Below, piece after piece: positions 1 through 12,086 of a stretch of DNA of 64,000 nucleotides; position 1 is the first letter of the stretch; each line of letters starts with the position of its first letter. The notes under the pieces were generated by a model. The model ran no database searches and had not been told where the DNA came from. It saw only the letters and a program-made list of their open reading frames with translations. This stretch comes from Cryptomeria japonica (lineage: Eukaryota; Streptophyta; Pinopsida; Cupressales; Cupressaceae), in the NCBI RefSeq assembly GCF_030272615.1, contig NC_081412.1, forward strand, positions 664,790,481-664,854,480, read 5' to 3'. Made by a program: the position numbers and the translations under genes.

Positions 1-271
1 AGAATCTGAAGATGCAAACAAATATCAGATTGTTAAAAGCATAAAGGAAGATGTACACAGTGTGGACAATTTTTGCACAAATCTGAAACAATATGGTGGA
101 TTTGGGTCATTCAAGTATGTAAAATATGACTCTCAGACGAAAGAAGAAAAGAGGCAAATAGAAGAGTTAGTAGTATGTACACTTCTCAAATTCTGAGTAG
201 TTCCACTGGAAGTAACTGATTTTCTTCCAAAAGCATTATACTCTCATATTGACAATAGATGGAAATATGCT

Positions 272-1824
272 ATGGACTCGGAGAAGCAGATAAGAGAAAG
301 AGTTTTGGTACATCTCTTTCTAGACATGTCAGTAGATGATAGTAGAAATCATTTGAAAAACTACCAGACAAATTTTCAAGTAAAGCAAAGGGCCTTGAAA
401 ATGATGAATGGACTTTATCTTGAAGTAGAAAAGGAAACCAAAGAAAAATGGCAAGAAATTTTTCGCATTTAGACTGAAGAACCTCAAGGTGAAGTTGAAA
501 TAGTTAACATCACCGAGCAAGATCCTACTTCAACTATTCAACTAGATGAGGATATCATGGACACTGAGGCACAAGAAGAAGAAATGATAGAAGGAAATGC
601 CTACGCCAAACTAGTATCCAACGAATCAGTCTTGGAACAAGTCAAGTCCTATCCTTCGGTAAATCAACAAGTTTTAACCGATAAACCTCAAGATGCTGAT
701 CAAGGCAAAGAGGGTCCACATTCTACAAAAGGAGAATCTACTTCTTAGGCCATCGGGGAACAATCTTCTCAAGCACCTGCAAGCACTGAAACTGTTGCCA
801 CTGAGACCCCAAGCACAGAATCACCGAAAGACACATCAGAGGCTAAGGGAACCAACAAAAGTGTTGCCTCTACCGAGCAACCTACCGAGGGTGAACAAGC
901 CTCCAAAGCCATTATACTCGTTCAATCGGTGAAAGCCTCATCATCCAAGGAAAAGAAAGTGAAGACGCATAGTTTCAAGGTAGATATGTCAAAGCCTATT
1001 TATGTTGCCAAATGTTGACATTTCAAAACTGAAAGGGCAAGCACTTATTGAATTCAAAGAACTATGTAAAGCCAAAGCAGAATAAGAAAGACAAATGACT
1101 ATTCAGAAGAAGAACCGAGTACTTCAGAAGGTTAAAGCATTATTGACAAACATGCTACCTGAAGCTACCATGAATAAATATGCTACCATCCATATGCAAC
1201 TAGATGAACTACTCACTAAATTAGAAACATCAGGAGTAGACACATCAAAATACCTTAGCAAGATGAAGGACAAAGAGCTAACTGCCAAAATGATTGAAGA
1301 AGTGCAGAAAGGAATTGCTATAGGTAAAGTCAAGCTTGTTGGACTCATTGCTGAGTTGTCCCCTCAACTCAAACATATTCTTTATTTATTTCAGAAGCTC
1401 TGTACATATTCATATCAAGCATAAGACCGAAGTCATTGAACAAGAGATTACCAATCTCTCCAATAAGTTGACCACCGAGCCAAATTCTGTTTAGAATTTC
1501 TATACCAAGCTGCAAACTCTTATGGCTCAATAGTTAGAACTTCGGCATGAAGAGCACAAAATAAGGATGGATATCATGACTCTTCAGACCTTATTTATTC
1601 CCCACTTATCATCAGTCCAAGAGCAGATCAACCGAGCTACCCACTTATCCACTCAACTAGAGGGAAGCACATTAGATGGTTTGATTTCACTCTTAGTTGA
1701 TATTATAGCTCAGAATTCCCTAATGGATAGTGTCAAGGATGCACTCTCCACTGCTCTCATCGATGCTAGTACAAAGTATAAATCTATTTTTGACCAGTTG
1801 CCTCCACCTAATGGTAACTAGTTT
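272..1824 (+). pseudogene. Broken internal ORF region of the LTR element (unknown product)
   Basis: Remnant coding sequence with hydrophilic, Lys/Glu/Gln-rich stretches in the first part and helix-prone segments towards the end. It stops just before a sequence (about 1825-1850) containing a purine-rich AAAAAGGGGGAG run, the usual arrangement before the 3' LTR in several plant element families. No zinc knuckle, protease, RT or integrase motif was found, so no function is assigned. It could be a gag-like or extra 3' ORF product. Confidence 0.45.
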
Positions 1825-2144
1825 TGATGTTTGTCAAAAAGGGGGAGTGTACCAAGTATAAGAGGGAGTGTACTGAGTAGAATAGAGTATCCGAATGTAC
1901 AATTGAATTTGACAGGGGGAGCATAGAACACAGAGCGGTGAACACCGAGCATTGATCAGAGGAGCATGCAAATTAAGTTATGTACAATATATTGATAAGG
2001 GGAGTATATATTTGAGTATGTTACTATTTATTGACCATTGTATACACTCTCATTTTAGTCAAATTTTGTAAGTATATAGATTTTGAGTTATGACTTTGAA
2101 AGGAGTTTTGTCAAACATACCAAACTAATGTGAAAAGGGGAGAT

Positions 2145-3336
2145 TGTTATTATTTACTAATTTGTCATTAGTTTTATGTCCAAAGTCATCCTATATACTC
2201 TAGTCGGTAATTCTACCAAAATATTCAGTCGGTAAGCACTAAAGTAGTCAGTTACAGAAGAAAGGAGTCACAGAGTTAAGTATACACCAAGCTGTCTACC
2301 GAGTAATGTTCTGTGTCTAGCGAGCAGCAAAGAAGGTATATCGAGTAATCTAAACCAAGTAGAAAATTGTTACCAGATTCAATGAACCTGGACACATATG
2401 TGGAAATGTGTTACAAGAATCGAGGAACAAGGAACTGTTAACACATAGGAAATTACACTTCAAGATTTTGTATGATTTTGAGGAAGTTTATCCAATGAAA
2501 TAATTTCTATGTTTATTCATTCAATGAATCTTGTCTGTAAGATCGAAGCATGAACAGATCACCATCCTAGAGATCTATTTATACAGAGTGATTTGAGAAT
2601 CAAAATGAGAGACATGTGTGATAAAAGAGTTAAAAGGAAAATCATAAGAGGACACATTGAGTTGTGACTATTACGACTGATAGAGATATTCAGAGGTCAC
2701 CAAGAAAGTCTTTAGAGAACAGTTTAAGGGATAGAGAAAAACAAAAGGGTTTACCAAGTTGATTTATCATTTACCGAGGTATGTTATGAGCAAGGTAATT
2801 TCATATTGAGCACATAGAATTTTCTATAACATTTTAGATGTAAAGTTGCAGATATTTGTAAAGATTTTATTGAATCATTTGAGTTGTAATAGAAACCTTT
2901 AATAGGGTAAAAGACTCTAACAAATTCTATAAATTGTAAAGCCTTTAACCAGGTGAAACATTTTGTATAAGTGTTGTAAAATCCTTTAGCAAGGTAGATC
3001 TAAAGATCTTGATACTCCTAACATGGTAAGCTATCAAAAATAGCTAAACATGTAGCTCTAACTGAGCAACCTTTATTATTGCAGTAGTGAAGTTGTGGGT
3101 GTCATCCCCACCATAGTTTTTCTCTCTAACAAAGAGTTTCTGCATAACCAAAATGTTTGTGTTGTGGAGTGAAATGTGTATGAATGTTGTTTCTATAATT
3201 ATGTGTTAGCTTTATATTATGAGATCAAAAGTTGACAATTTATGTTTATCAGTAAGATTGTTTTTGGAGAAAAGTTTTGAAGTACTGATTCACCCCTCCC
3301 CTCTCAGTACATTAGCTTTCCTAGTTGGACCTAACA
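2145..3336 (+). repeat. 3' LTR of the 1-3336 element
   Basis: The LTR starts TGTTATT after the purine tract GAAAAGGGGAGAT (2132-2143 or so) and ends CCTAACA, giving 1192 bp with TG...CA ends. The C-rich segment near 3290-3305 followed by the CA end is typical of copia-type LTRs. The partner 5' LTR is off-window. Confidence 0.75.
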
Positions 3337-4125
3337 GAAACATCCCTTCATCACATCTAGGATCAAATTTCCCAAACGACTCATCCCTTTTGATATAACA
3401 TTTACTTCTAATAATTCTAAAATATTTAAGAGTAGGTGTATTTCTAAACTATAATTCATAAGGAGTTTTACCAGTTTCACCTTTGATATGAACTCTATTG
3501 AATGCCTGACTTGTTTTACTCACTGCTTCTCTCCAGTAGATGTGAGGAAATTTGGCTTCCATCATGGCTCTTGTTGCATACAAAATGGTTCTCTTCTTCC
3601 TTTCCACTACTCCATTCTACTGAGAAGTCTGGGGTGTAGATACTTGTCTCCTAATTCCATTTATCTCACAATAACTGTTAAATTCATTAGATGTGAAGTC
3701 ACTGCCTTGATCTGATCTCAGACATTTGATTTTCAATCCATTTTCTATTTCCACCTTTTCTTTGAAGATCTTGAATTTCTCAAAAGCTTTAGACTTCTCC
3801 CTTAGAAAAGTCACCCACATCATTCTAGAATAATCATCAGTTATTAGAATGAAGTACCTATCACCTTGAAAGCTTCTAGTCCTTGCTGGACCAGATAAGT
3901 CAGTATGATCAAATCAAGCACATCATTATATTTATCATGTATTCTCTTCAAATAAGTTCTAAATTGCTTGCCCAATTTACATTCCTTACATTCCATATTA
4001 TAAGGCTTTATAATCTTAGGTATATCTCTAACTGCCTTTATTGAACTGATCTTAACAATACAATCAAAATTAACATGACACAACCTCTTATGCCATAACC
4101 AACTCTCATCAATATGAGAAATCAA
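3337..4125 (-). pseudogene. Copia GAG-pre-integrase and integrase remnant
   Basis: The minus strand shows a zinc-binding segment with HKRLCHVN and CKECKLGKQ, then integrase core motifs including LRSDQGSDFTSNEF, and then sequence resembling the part that follows the core in copia integrases. It ends at the border with the inserted element. Treated as a fossil part of the 3337-6887 element. Confidence 0.8.
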
Positions 4126-4305
4126 ACATGTCTTATTACCGGTGTTCTAGTGAAAGATATTATCTCCAGTCTGAGTAGCCAGTTGCAATCTCCAAGCTAG
4201 TTCTATTAATGATTTTGCATTTTCTATCTTTGAACTGAAGCTTGAATCCCTTATCTACCAATTGACCAACACTTAAAGATTATACTTTAAACATTCTTCA
4301 TAGTT

Positions 4306-5184
4306 CTAGAAATTATCATTAGTATGCTTACCATCCAGAGAAAGAATACATCTACCTTTGATCATACATTCTTTGTCATCCCCAAATCTGACTTGACCAC
4401 CATTGTATTCTTGCAACCTCCTGGACACAAATTTTCTTTTATCTCCAGCCATATGATGTGAGCATCCACTATAAATTGCACATTCATCCTTGTCTTCAAC
4501 TTTTTCTGCCAGGGCCTTTTCTTCATTCTTGATAACCAGTTTTGGTTCATCTTCCTTTAAAACATAGAACACCAATTCCTTTCCACTGCCGGATCCACTA
4601 GTAGAGTCTCCTGTTGGTTCATCCTCTGAGTCATCACTTACTCCTTCCTCATACACTATGTAGCATAGTTTGTTTTTCTTGAATCTATATTTGTTCTGAT
4701 TGGGCTTAAATGATTTCTTAATTCTTTCTTCAAATCTTTCATTCCTTTCAGGACATCTAGATGCAAAGTGACCAATCTTATTACATACAAAACATTTAAA
4801 AGGTTCTTTTCCTTCATACTTACTTCCTGCTGGTCCTTTAGGTACCCTTCTAGCAAATAAGGCTTCAAGTTGCTCAAATTGTTCATCCTCTTTCCTCATA
4901 TCTTCCAATTCTTTTACATGTTAGGCTTTCTAATCACTTTTCTCAGTAGATGATGATGCATGAAAAGTAGGTTCAGACTTTGCAGCTCAAGAGGGATCAA
5001 ATTCTTCAAGCTCAAAAGCAAATAATTTCTCAATCGTAATGTCTCTGTTAACTGAAGTGTTTTTCATTGTTCTCAATTCATTAATTGTAGTAGCCTTCAT
5101 CTTGTAAGCCCATGGTAGGGCCCTCAAAACTTTAGAAACTATTTCATCTTCACTCAGAGTTCCTCCACAACTTTTAATTCCCAT
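4306..5184 (-). pseudogene. Copia gag (zinc knuckle) and protease start remnant
   Basis: The minus strand carries a gag segment (about 4987-5184) and, downstream, a CCHC zinc knuckle CFVCNKIGHFASRCP, an acidic serine-rich linker and a protease-like motif SGCSHHM. This order matches Ty1/copia gag-protease. It is a fossil with several breaks. Confidence 0.8.
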
Positions 5185-5676
5185 GACAATCTAATTTATT
5201 CTTTCTATAAATGTAGCAATTCTTTCATTATCTTCCATCTTCAATTTTTCATATCTTACCCGGTAACTATCAAGTTTAGCAATTTTGATAGTAGGGTTAC
5301 CTTCATTCAGAGTTTATAATTTATCCCACATAACCTTTGTAGATTATTTATCAGTCAATCCCATGATTTTCTAATTAGTGAGTGCACACAGGAGGGCTTC
5401 TCTAGCTCTGCAATCATTTTCAATATTTTGTCCAAGACTGTAGGAGCTGGATTGCCAGATATTGGATCATAAGGTGTATATCCTTTCTCAGTGATATCCT
5501 AAATATCCTTGATAAGACATCTAAGATGAGTCTCCATTTGGATTTTCCATATCCCATAGTTTGCTCTATCAAGCTTAGGGATTTCTCTTCTGAAAAATAG
5601 CTGTTGGTGGGTTTAAAGTATTAGTCGCCATAAGATCTACCTCAAGTGGTTAAGCTTTTACAAAAGAGGACCAAAT

Positions 5677-5689
5677 CTCTGATACCAAT
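5677..5689 (-). other. Primer-binding site (initiator Met-tRNA type)
   Basis: Minus-strand ATTGGTATCAGAG immediately follows the LTR end. This complement of the 3' end of initiator Met-tRNA is the standard Ty1/copia primer site. Confidence 0.85.
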
Positions 5690-6887
5690 TGTTAGAATAA
5701 CTGGTGGACAACTGAGAGAGGGGGGGTGAATCAATTGTCAAGAGATTATATTAATCAAACCACTTTATAACCTTTAACCAGAGCACATAAATATTGAATA
5801 TCAAAATAGTAGAAACAGATCCGGTAAGAAATAAAACTTAAGAATGAAATGAAGAATTAACATAATGCAACCATACCACATAACAACATGATTTGTATGT
5901 GGAAAACCCAGTAAAGGGAAAAACTACGGTGGGAAGCCTACCCACAGTCAGATAATACTTCTGCAGAAAGTATGTGATACAATAAGGGGCCTACACATGC
6001 AAGAAGGCACACTACCTACAACATATTTCTAATTACAAAGGAGTCTCACTGACTATAGAGAGGTTATAACCACCTCAATATAATTGGACAACAATCCAGA
6101 AGAATGAACTGCCAATGTTAGCATCTACTATGCCTGAGTATAGTCTTGATTAAGGTCAATACCGGAGACCTTTGACCTCTTACATAAACCCAATTTGATC
6201 ACCTATGATGGACCAAATCTCCTTCACAAATTATATTTCATTCCATGACCATTGACGCCACCATCGATCTATAGTGAGATCTTACATCAATTTATACAAA
6301 CCCTAAGGCCTAAACCAATTAGGTCGGCCACCTAAAAGATATTACAATAAGATCATTACATACATCCACATTACAATGATATACCATGTTGGCTTTAGAC
6401 TAAAACAACATTAACCAATCCATAAACCATCCCAGTAACATGTAGAGAACATGTAACATGATGCCGGTCCATAACTTGGACCCAAATAGATTCACCATGC
6501 CAAAGCGATGTCTCCAATCAGTCGAGGCATGGACAAAGATTACCTTCTGCATCCTGAATTTCATCTAGAAGCTGCACCAACACCACTGATGCATCCTGTC
6601 AAAGATTCTCAGTAAAATCTCTGCTGGTAAAACCTAAAACCCTTACTGATATAGGCTTACTAGAGTGTATGATAGCATCCGATCATCAAGTCAATACCAA
6701 CGGACCAAAACATACTCCATAAACATCAAACCAAACATATTCCATTAATCCAAACATGTCGGTAGTATCCAACTAATAGTCCCTTCTACCGGTAACACTA
6801 TTTCTTGTACTGGTAACCAAAATCCACCTGCCAATAACCAATCATAATAGCTAGTGTTGACATCAATGACAAAACATCAATGCAACA
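5690..6887 (-). repeat. 5' LTR of the minus-strand copia element
   Basis: On the minus strand the LTR starts TGTTGCATTG and ends TTCTAACA, 1198 bp. It is followed directly by a primer-binding site containing TGGTATCAGAG (plus-strand 5677-5689). The LTR has the usual C-rich run shortly before its 3' end. The flanking bases at 6888-6892 would be one copy of the target duplication; the other copy is off-window. Confidence 0.88.
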
Positions 6888-6910
6888 CATAACCAATTCC
6901 TTCATATTGC

Positions 6911-7100
6911 CAACCTTTGTTATGCATTTTTCTCTGTGAGATAATTTTGAGGTATCGACCCTTGTTATGCATTCTTCTCTATGAGAGAAGTTTGAGGTAT
7001 CAACCCTTGCTATGCATTCTTCTCTATGAGAGAATTTTGAGGTATTAGCCCTTGTTATGCATTCTTCTCTATGAGAGAAGTTTGAGGTTCCAACCCTTGT
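6911..7100 (+). repeat. 45-bp tandem repeat, about four copies, each with a small hairpin
   Basis: TATGCAT recurs at 6921, 6966, 7011 and 7056, an exact 45-bp period. Most units contain TTCTCTATGAGAGAA, a perfect 6-bp stem around a 3-base loop. It lies in the 3' untranslated tail of an LTR element, a place where plant elements commonly accumulate tandem repeats. Confidence 0.85.
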
Positions 7101-7340
7101 TCCACCCTCTGCAAGTAGGTATGGTGGATGTCATGGAAGAAATTTCATGACTTTGCACTTGTGTTTATTAACCCTCTGGGAGTAGCTATGGTGAAGGTCG
7201 TGATGAGATGATGAAATCACGTTGAGTGATTCCATGATGGGCACTTGTGTTCTTTTTCTTTTCATACATGAGAGTAGCCATGGTGGATGTTACTATGTGA
7301 TTCAAATATTGAGAAGGATTTCTCTCTAGCTAAGAGGGAG

Positions 7341-8055
7341 TGTTGATGATATATAGTGTCGCTCGAATTCCTCTTGGCCGACTCAGCATGGTCAAATGTG
7401 TGAATCGTCTAATATTAATCTATTAATATATTCTTAATAAATTAGAGGTATCTCTTTAGGTTTTCTTTAATTTGTAATAAGCCAACTTTTGACTAAAATT
7501 TACAAACCTCTATTGAAAGCATGCGATATGTAAAGGGAGAAGATCTTGGGCATTACCTGTTGATGGATATATAAGAAGCGTGGCCTTCTTTCCTTGGGAC
7601 AACACAAGTTTAGATATAATAACTACACAAGAAGATCCATATTCATCTACATCAAACGAGATTCACTCTTTGTGACATTCGAAATATATATTGAAGATAT
7701 ACACAGGAAGTTCAAACAAAACATATATCTTAGGCAAATCAAAGACATATTCACCAAATTGTATGTACACAAAATAAGTTTGAATCCAACATTCTTCTTA
7801 AGCAGTCGAAGTTCATATATTCGAATTCATATTTACAGTTGCGAATTTCTCACATCACCTTGTATGGTGAATTGATGTGTGCATAGAGCCTCAAGGAGTG
7901 AAGCTATTTTGTAATATCATACTCAGATCTAATAAATATAATTAGAGATTTGTGTGGCTGGGTTTTTCACCTTCAAGAAGAAGGTTTTCCCAAGGTATAT
8001 ACTATGCAATTGTGTTTGAGCTATTGTTTACCTAATCTGATCATAAAACTTAACA
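7341..8055 (+). repeat. LTR of the third element (715 bp)
   Basis: It begins TGTTGATGAT after a purine tract and ends AACTTAACA, so the termini TGTT...AACA are inverted repeats. The span includes the late motif GGTTTTCCCAAGG common near the R-U5 end of plant LTRs. A short ORF inside it (7594-7875) is not a gene. Confidence 0.7.
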
Positions 8056-8640
8056 AAAAGTACATCAAGATATAACTGTAAACCATATAAAAATATCAAA
8101 ACATAATTATACATAATGTACAATAAAAAATACAAAACAACTATATTATTGTACCTTACGACCATGACAATAACCTCACTATCCAAAGTGCCCCCTCTAA
8201 TTGTTGTTGATCTTTATTGATAACAATGTAGTCATAACTTCCTCACTACCTATACTTAGCAATATTAATATTGGTAGTGGTTTAATTATTCATGTTAGTA
8301 TCACCTTTTTCTTTCATTTTAATTTATTATTATTTTGTTTTGTCCCAATTTGAGTAATGTTTATGTCATTGGTATAATCAATGATGCATTACTTTCAACA
8401 ATATTCTATCATATTGTAGATACTAGATTGATAAAGAAATTTTCATATATTATTGTAATGGAGATTCTTATAACCTTTTTCCTATATTACAATCTTATGA
8501 TGCTCAAAATTATTAAGATAAAACACAATGTAATACATATATATATATACCCTGGTATGTCATAATGCTAGGAGGGAGACGTAAAAGTTATTTTTAATAT
8601 TATTAATGCAAACCATTGTATTTGAATTACCTTAAACTAC
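8056..8640. other. AT-rich spacer, nothing recognised
   Basis: AT-rich sequence with short (TA)n near 8540. Short open frames here have no recognisable domain. Confidence 0.5.
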
Positions 8641-9600
8641 AAACATATAGTGATGTTAATATCTCAAATATTAATTTTGCTAAGTAGTTTTCTTATCACA
8701 ATATTATTAAGTTTATTGTTTTGGATTATGACAAAAATGGGTTTTGAAGGGGCATTGAAAACCTTTACAAAAAGGATTCTAAAAGATTTAGAATCAAATC
8801 TTTTAAAAAAGTATCCAAAACAAGACAGGCTACGAAGTATAAAACATTACAAACAACAGCCAAAAAGACAACAAAAGCCCAGACGAGCAACAAAAAAACC
8901 AATAGAGAGACCGAACCCACAAACAAACAGAAACAACAACCCAACTACATGACGCTCTTGAGGGTTTCAGCCACCTCCACCTCCAGGGTACTCATCTTTT
9001 CAGCTACAACCTTAATTTCCTTGTAATCCACATTCTGAGTGGTTGCTTTCTTCATCATATTGCCTCGAGTCCTCTTACTAGGTCCTTCATTATCCTAGAT
9101 CACATAAGTATCATCTTCAATGGTAACAATAGTTATGTCCTACTGCATACTATCAAAGTTGTTTACCATTGCATTCATGGCATCTGCAGTTTTCTTGACA
9201 ATATTATGGCTACTAGACATAATAGTCATGAGGGTAGCCTAGATTTTCTCATAGCTAACTTCCACATTGGAGATTCTATCCTCAAACCCTTTTTTCATTG
9301 GTCAATACCTTCTGCAACCCTTTTAATGCACCGTAACACAATTCTTCTCCTCTTCTGACCACTGCCCAACCTCTTTTTGATTGCCTTGAATATTACCCAT
9401 AGGAATGGCCTCCAACTTGCTTCCTAGTGCCCTCTGATTAAGTCTAACCTCTTTCAACTCATGAAACAACCACTTGAACATATTGAGAGTATCAATGGCA
9501 TGTTCCCTTTCTATACTAAGCACATCGTCATAGTCCTCCTTCTTATTATTAAGTTTATTGTTACTAATTAATATTAACATAGTTAAAAAATGTGATCATA
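8640..9600 (-). pseudogene. Unclassified TE ORF remnant with coiled-coil region, minus strand
   Basis: The minus strand at 9580-8960 encodes a charged, helix-rich stretch resembling a coiled coil, interrupted by stop codons. A hydrophobic, Cys/Phe-rich tail and a T-rich 3' region follow (about 8950-8740). The same arrangement occurs on the plus strand at 13250-13850 and in reduced form on the minus strand at 51180-51620, so these appear to be three copies of one repeat family. The product is not recognised; an ORF of a LINE-like or other mobile element is the most likely source. Confidence 0.4.
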
Positions 9601-11520
9601 GTAATTTTTCTAGTAGAGTTAAAACCATTTTCCCACTAACCTTGCCAATGTTGAAGTTTTGATACAAGAGAATGAAATAATCATTAGTAATATAACCATT
9701 ATTATTACTTGGACTATTTGTTGGGCCGATTTCCAACCATTAATATCTGCCATATGCTTATCGTTATGCTCTTAGCCCTAATAAATTTGCTACATTGATT
9801 AGCAACATAATAGAAAAATTAATGTTAAACTTTTTTCCCAAACTTATGCATTATAAACATTCTATATAACAACTTATTAATGTCTTTCATTCCTATACTA
9901 TTCTGGCAATACATTCAATTAAAAATTATGCACTCTCAAGGAAGTAGTGCTTATGATTCTCTCCCTAACCCTAGTGTCTAGTCCACAAGTGACAATGCCA
10001 AATTCACATTAACTGATTGTTGGTTGACGTGAAATGTAAAAAAAAAGTCTTCAAATGGAAGCTTGTTTTTACAAAGGTGAAAAAGATGTTCATATGAAAG
10101 TATATTATAGGATGAATGCAAAGAAGGTTGTGAATGTGAGTAGACCTATTATTATTTTAGATGCATATTTAATTTCAAAAATTTAACAAAAAAGAGTTTT
10201 TGTTTTACAAACCCTTCAATCCTTCTCCCAAATCTGATGGTGTGTAAGAAAAGTAAACATTATGTATCACTCACATTGAAAGGATTCAAACAAAAAAATT
10301 ATAAAACAATAAAAAATTTACAAACAACCAAAACAAACTCTAAGATCAGAAGCATTAGTGTAAAACCCATGGCAGAAATGAACCAAAAAACTAGCAACGA
10401 CTGCATAGGCATATTTAGACTTACCTTCCAGAGAGAGCTTTGTAAACTGCATATTTATCCTTTCACCTCTTAATCCAATCCCTCCATTTCTAAGGTTTTT
10501 TCTATATAATATGATTCCTTCATCATTTCATAACCCAATCAACTAAGCTAACTAATATTCCAGTGAATGCAATCAACCAATCAAGTATCTACACAACCAC
10601 AAATTGTCCTTTGTTGAGCTCTTGTGCACAATACAAAATATGAGAGCAACCATATCAAACAAAATCAATGGAGATAGGAAAAAATGGAGATCAAACCCTA
10701 CTAAGCATGTTAATGGTATAATCTTTCATATTTTGTAGTGATTTGCATGTTTGAGGTTTTTCATTAGTGTATGGTAGATTTCTTAATTGTAGAACTAGGG
10801 TTTTATGTGGTTGGATCTTTCTTGGTTTTAAAATAGTTTTTCAATCTATATTCAATATATACAATATTTTATCTAATTATGCTATATGTCATAATGATTT
10901 AAACCATTATATATAGGAAATGATGAAATGGAGAACAACTCATAAGATTATGATTAATATTATTAATTATGACAAAAAAAACTACATGCCCTAAACACTT
11001 CCCAAGTAAAATTAAGTACCAAGGTGCGAAAATACCTTGGATGGAAACCAATTAGGTAAATTAGGCTTGAATTGTATCTCCACTTGTGGCAATATTTACA
11101 TTCTCTTGAATATAATCAACCATATTCTAGGGTATACTTAATATGAAGACATTTTCCTATTATTTTCCATCTTATTAATATTATTTCTTCTTTATTTATG
11201 ACTTATTTTTCATAATAATTATCATTTTTTTCTGGTGTGAATTAATTAGTATTAACTATTCTTTATTTCCTCTTTATTTTTGTTCCTACTAGATTTTCAA
11301 CTATAAATCTTAAACATATAATCTCTTTAAAATTCATCATGATTTTATTCATACATTGGTCCAATGAATAGTTACGTTTGAAACCCAATCAATCTAAACA
11401 TACCATAACATATGCCATTCATATTCTGTTTTAAAAATTTATTCTTTTCTCCTTTCATATTAAATGTCAACTTTCTAATAGAGGTCACTTTATTACAAAA
11501 ATTATTCTTACTATACGATT
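9601..11520. other. AT-rich intergenic stretch, nothing recognised
   Basis: Low-complexity AT-rich sequence with scattered short open frames on both strands (for example 10237-10473) that show no domain, repeat or signal peptide. Confidence 0.5.
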
Positions 11521-11534
11521 GTAACAACATATTT

Positions 11535-11835
11535 GGTATCACTTTGCTAAGGCAAATGCAACCTACATTGGGCTTCAACTTGCTATCCATGGAGGGAATA
11601 AAAAGGTGTGGTTTGAAAGTGATTCACTAAATATTATCAATTGTTTGATAAAAAAGACACCTCCCAGTTGGACTATCAAGCATTTAATTCACAATTGCTT
11701 TGTAATGATTTCCAAGTTGGAAGATATCCACATAACCCATGTTTTTTGAGAATGCAATATGCCTACGGATTATGTGGCCAATTTAGGAGTGGTTTATGAC
11801 AAAATTAAGTGGTGGATGGCAGGGGAAATATTCCC
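11535..11835 (+). pseudogene. LINE RNase H-like domain fragment
   Basis: One plus-strand frame reads through an RNase H fold of the kind found at the C-terminus of plant LINE ORF2. The order is KANATYIGLQLAIHGG, then VWFESDSLNIINC (codons from 11606), then SWTIKHLIHNC, then DYVANLGVVYDKIKWW. The acidic ESDSLNII motif and ANLG end are diagnostic. The frame has one stop, TGA at 11747-11749, where an Arg or Trp would be expected. The preceding RT part is missing, so this is an isolated 3' piece. Confidence 0.75.
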
Positions 11836-12086
11836 AATACACTTGTGTCAACTGACATGAAAAGATGTGGAAAATATTGCTCACTGCCAACGAATGAATA
11901 ATAATGATGATTTTGTGCCAAATGAGTAAGGTCATCTTTTGTAATAATTGGAATCGAAACAAAGATTGGGCTTCTAGAGTCTTCTTAGCCACTTGGTTTT
12001 GTGAAACATGCTTCAGGATTGGGATTAAAACTGCAAACCTCCAAATTTGTAAGGGCAATTTGAATATGGGGGGACATGAAAACTAA

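Larger units (their letters stand above)
1..3336 (+). mobile_element. 3' part of an LTR retroelement, cut by the window edge
   Basis: This is the right-hand end of a plus-strand LTR element whose beginning lies left of the window. It shows an internal region with coding remains (about 1-1824), a purine-rich tract just before the LTR, and a complete LTR (2145-3336). No reverse transcriptase is visible in this part, so the coding remains are either an extra ORF downstream of pol or belong to a non-autonomous element. The element is broken, with several interruptions. Its right border falls exactly where the minus-strand copia integrase reading resumes, so it inserted into that copia element. 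Family is uncertain; the TG...CA termini and the C-rich stretch near the LTR end resemble Ty1/copia. Confidence 0.75.
3337..6887 (-). mobile_element. Ty1/copia element, minus strand, broken and interrupted
   Basis: Reading leftwards on the minus strand, the parts come in copia order: LTR (5690-6887), a primer-binding site matching initiator Met-tRNA (5677-5689), gag with a zinc knuckle, a protease remnant, a GAG-pre-integrase segment and integrase. The integrase reading stops at 3337, where another LTR element is inserted; the RT and RNase H part should lie left of the window. The element is broken at several points. Protein-level similarity to copia gag and integrase is clear by eye. Confidence 0.88.
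6888..8055 (+). mobile_element. 3' end of a third LTR element
   Basis: After the copia LTR, a plus-strand internal tail with a 45-bp tandem repeat (6911-7100) leads into a purine tract AAGAGGGAG (7332-7340) and a complete LTR (7341-8055). The internal part is cut off on the left by the copia insertion at 6888. No coding domain is recognisable in this short tail. Confidence 0.65.

Noticed and set aside
7594-7875. 93-codon ORF
   Set aside because: Inside an LTR (7341-8055) and without domain.
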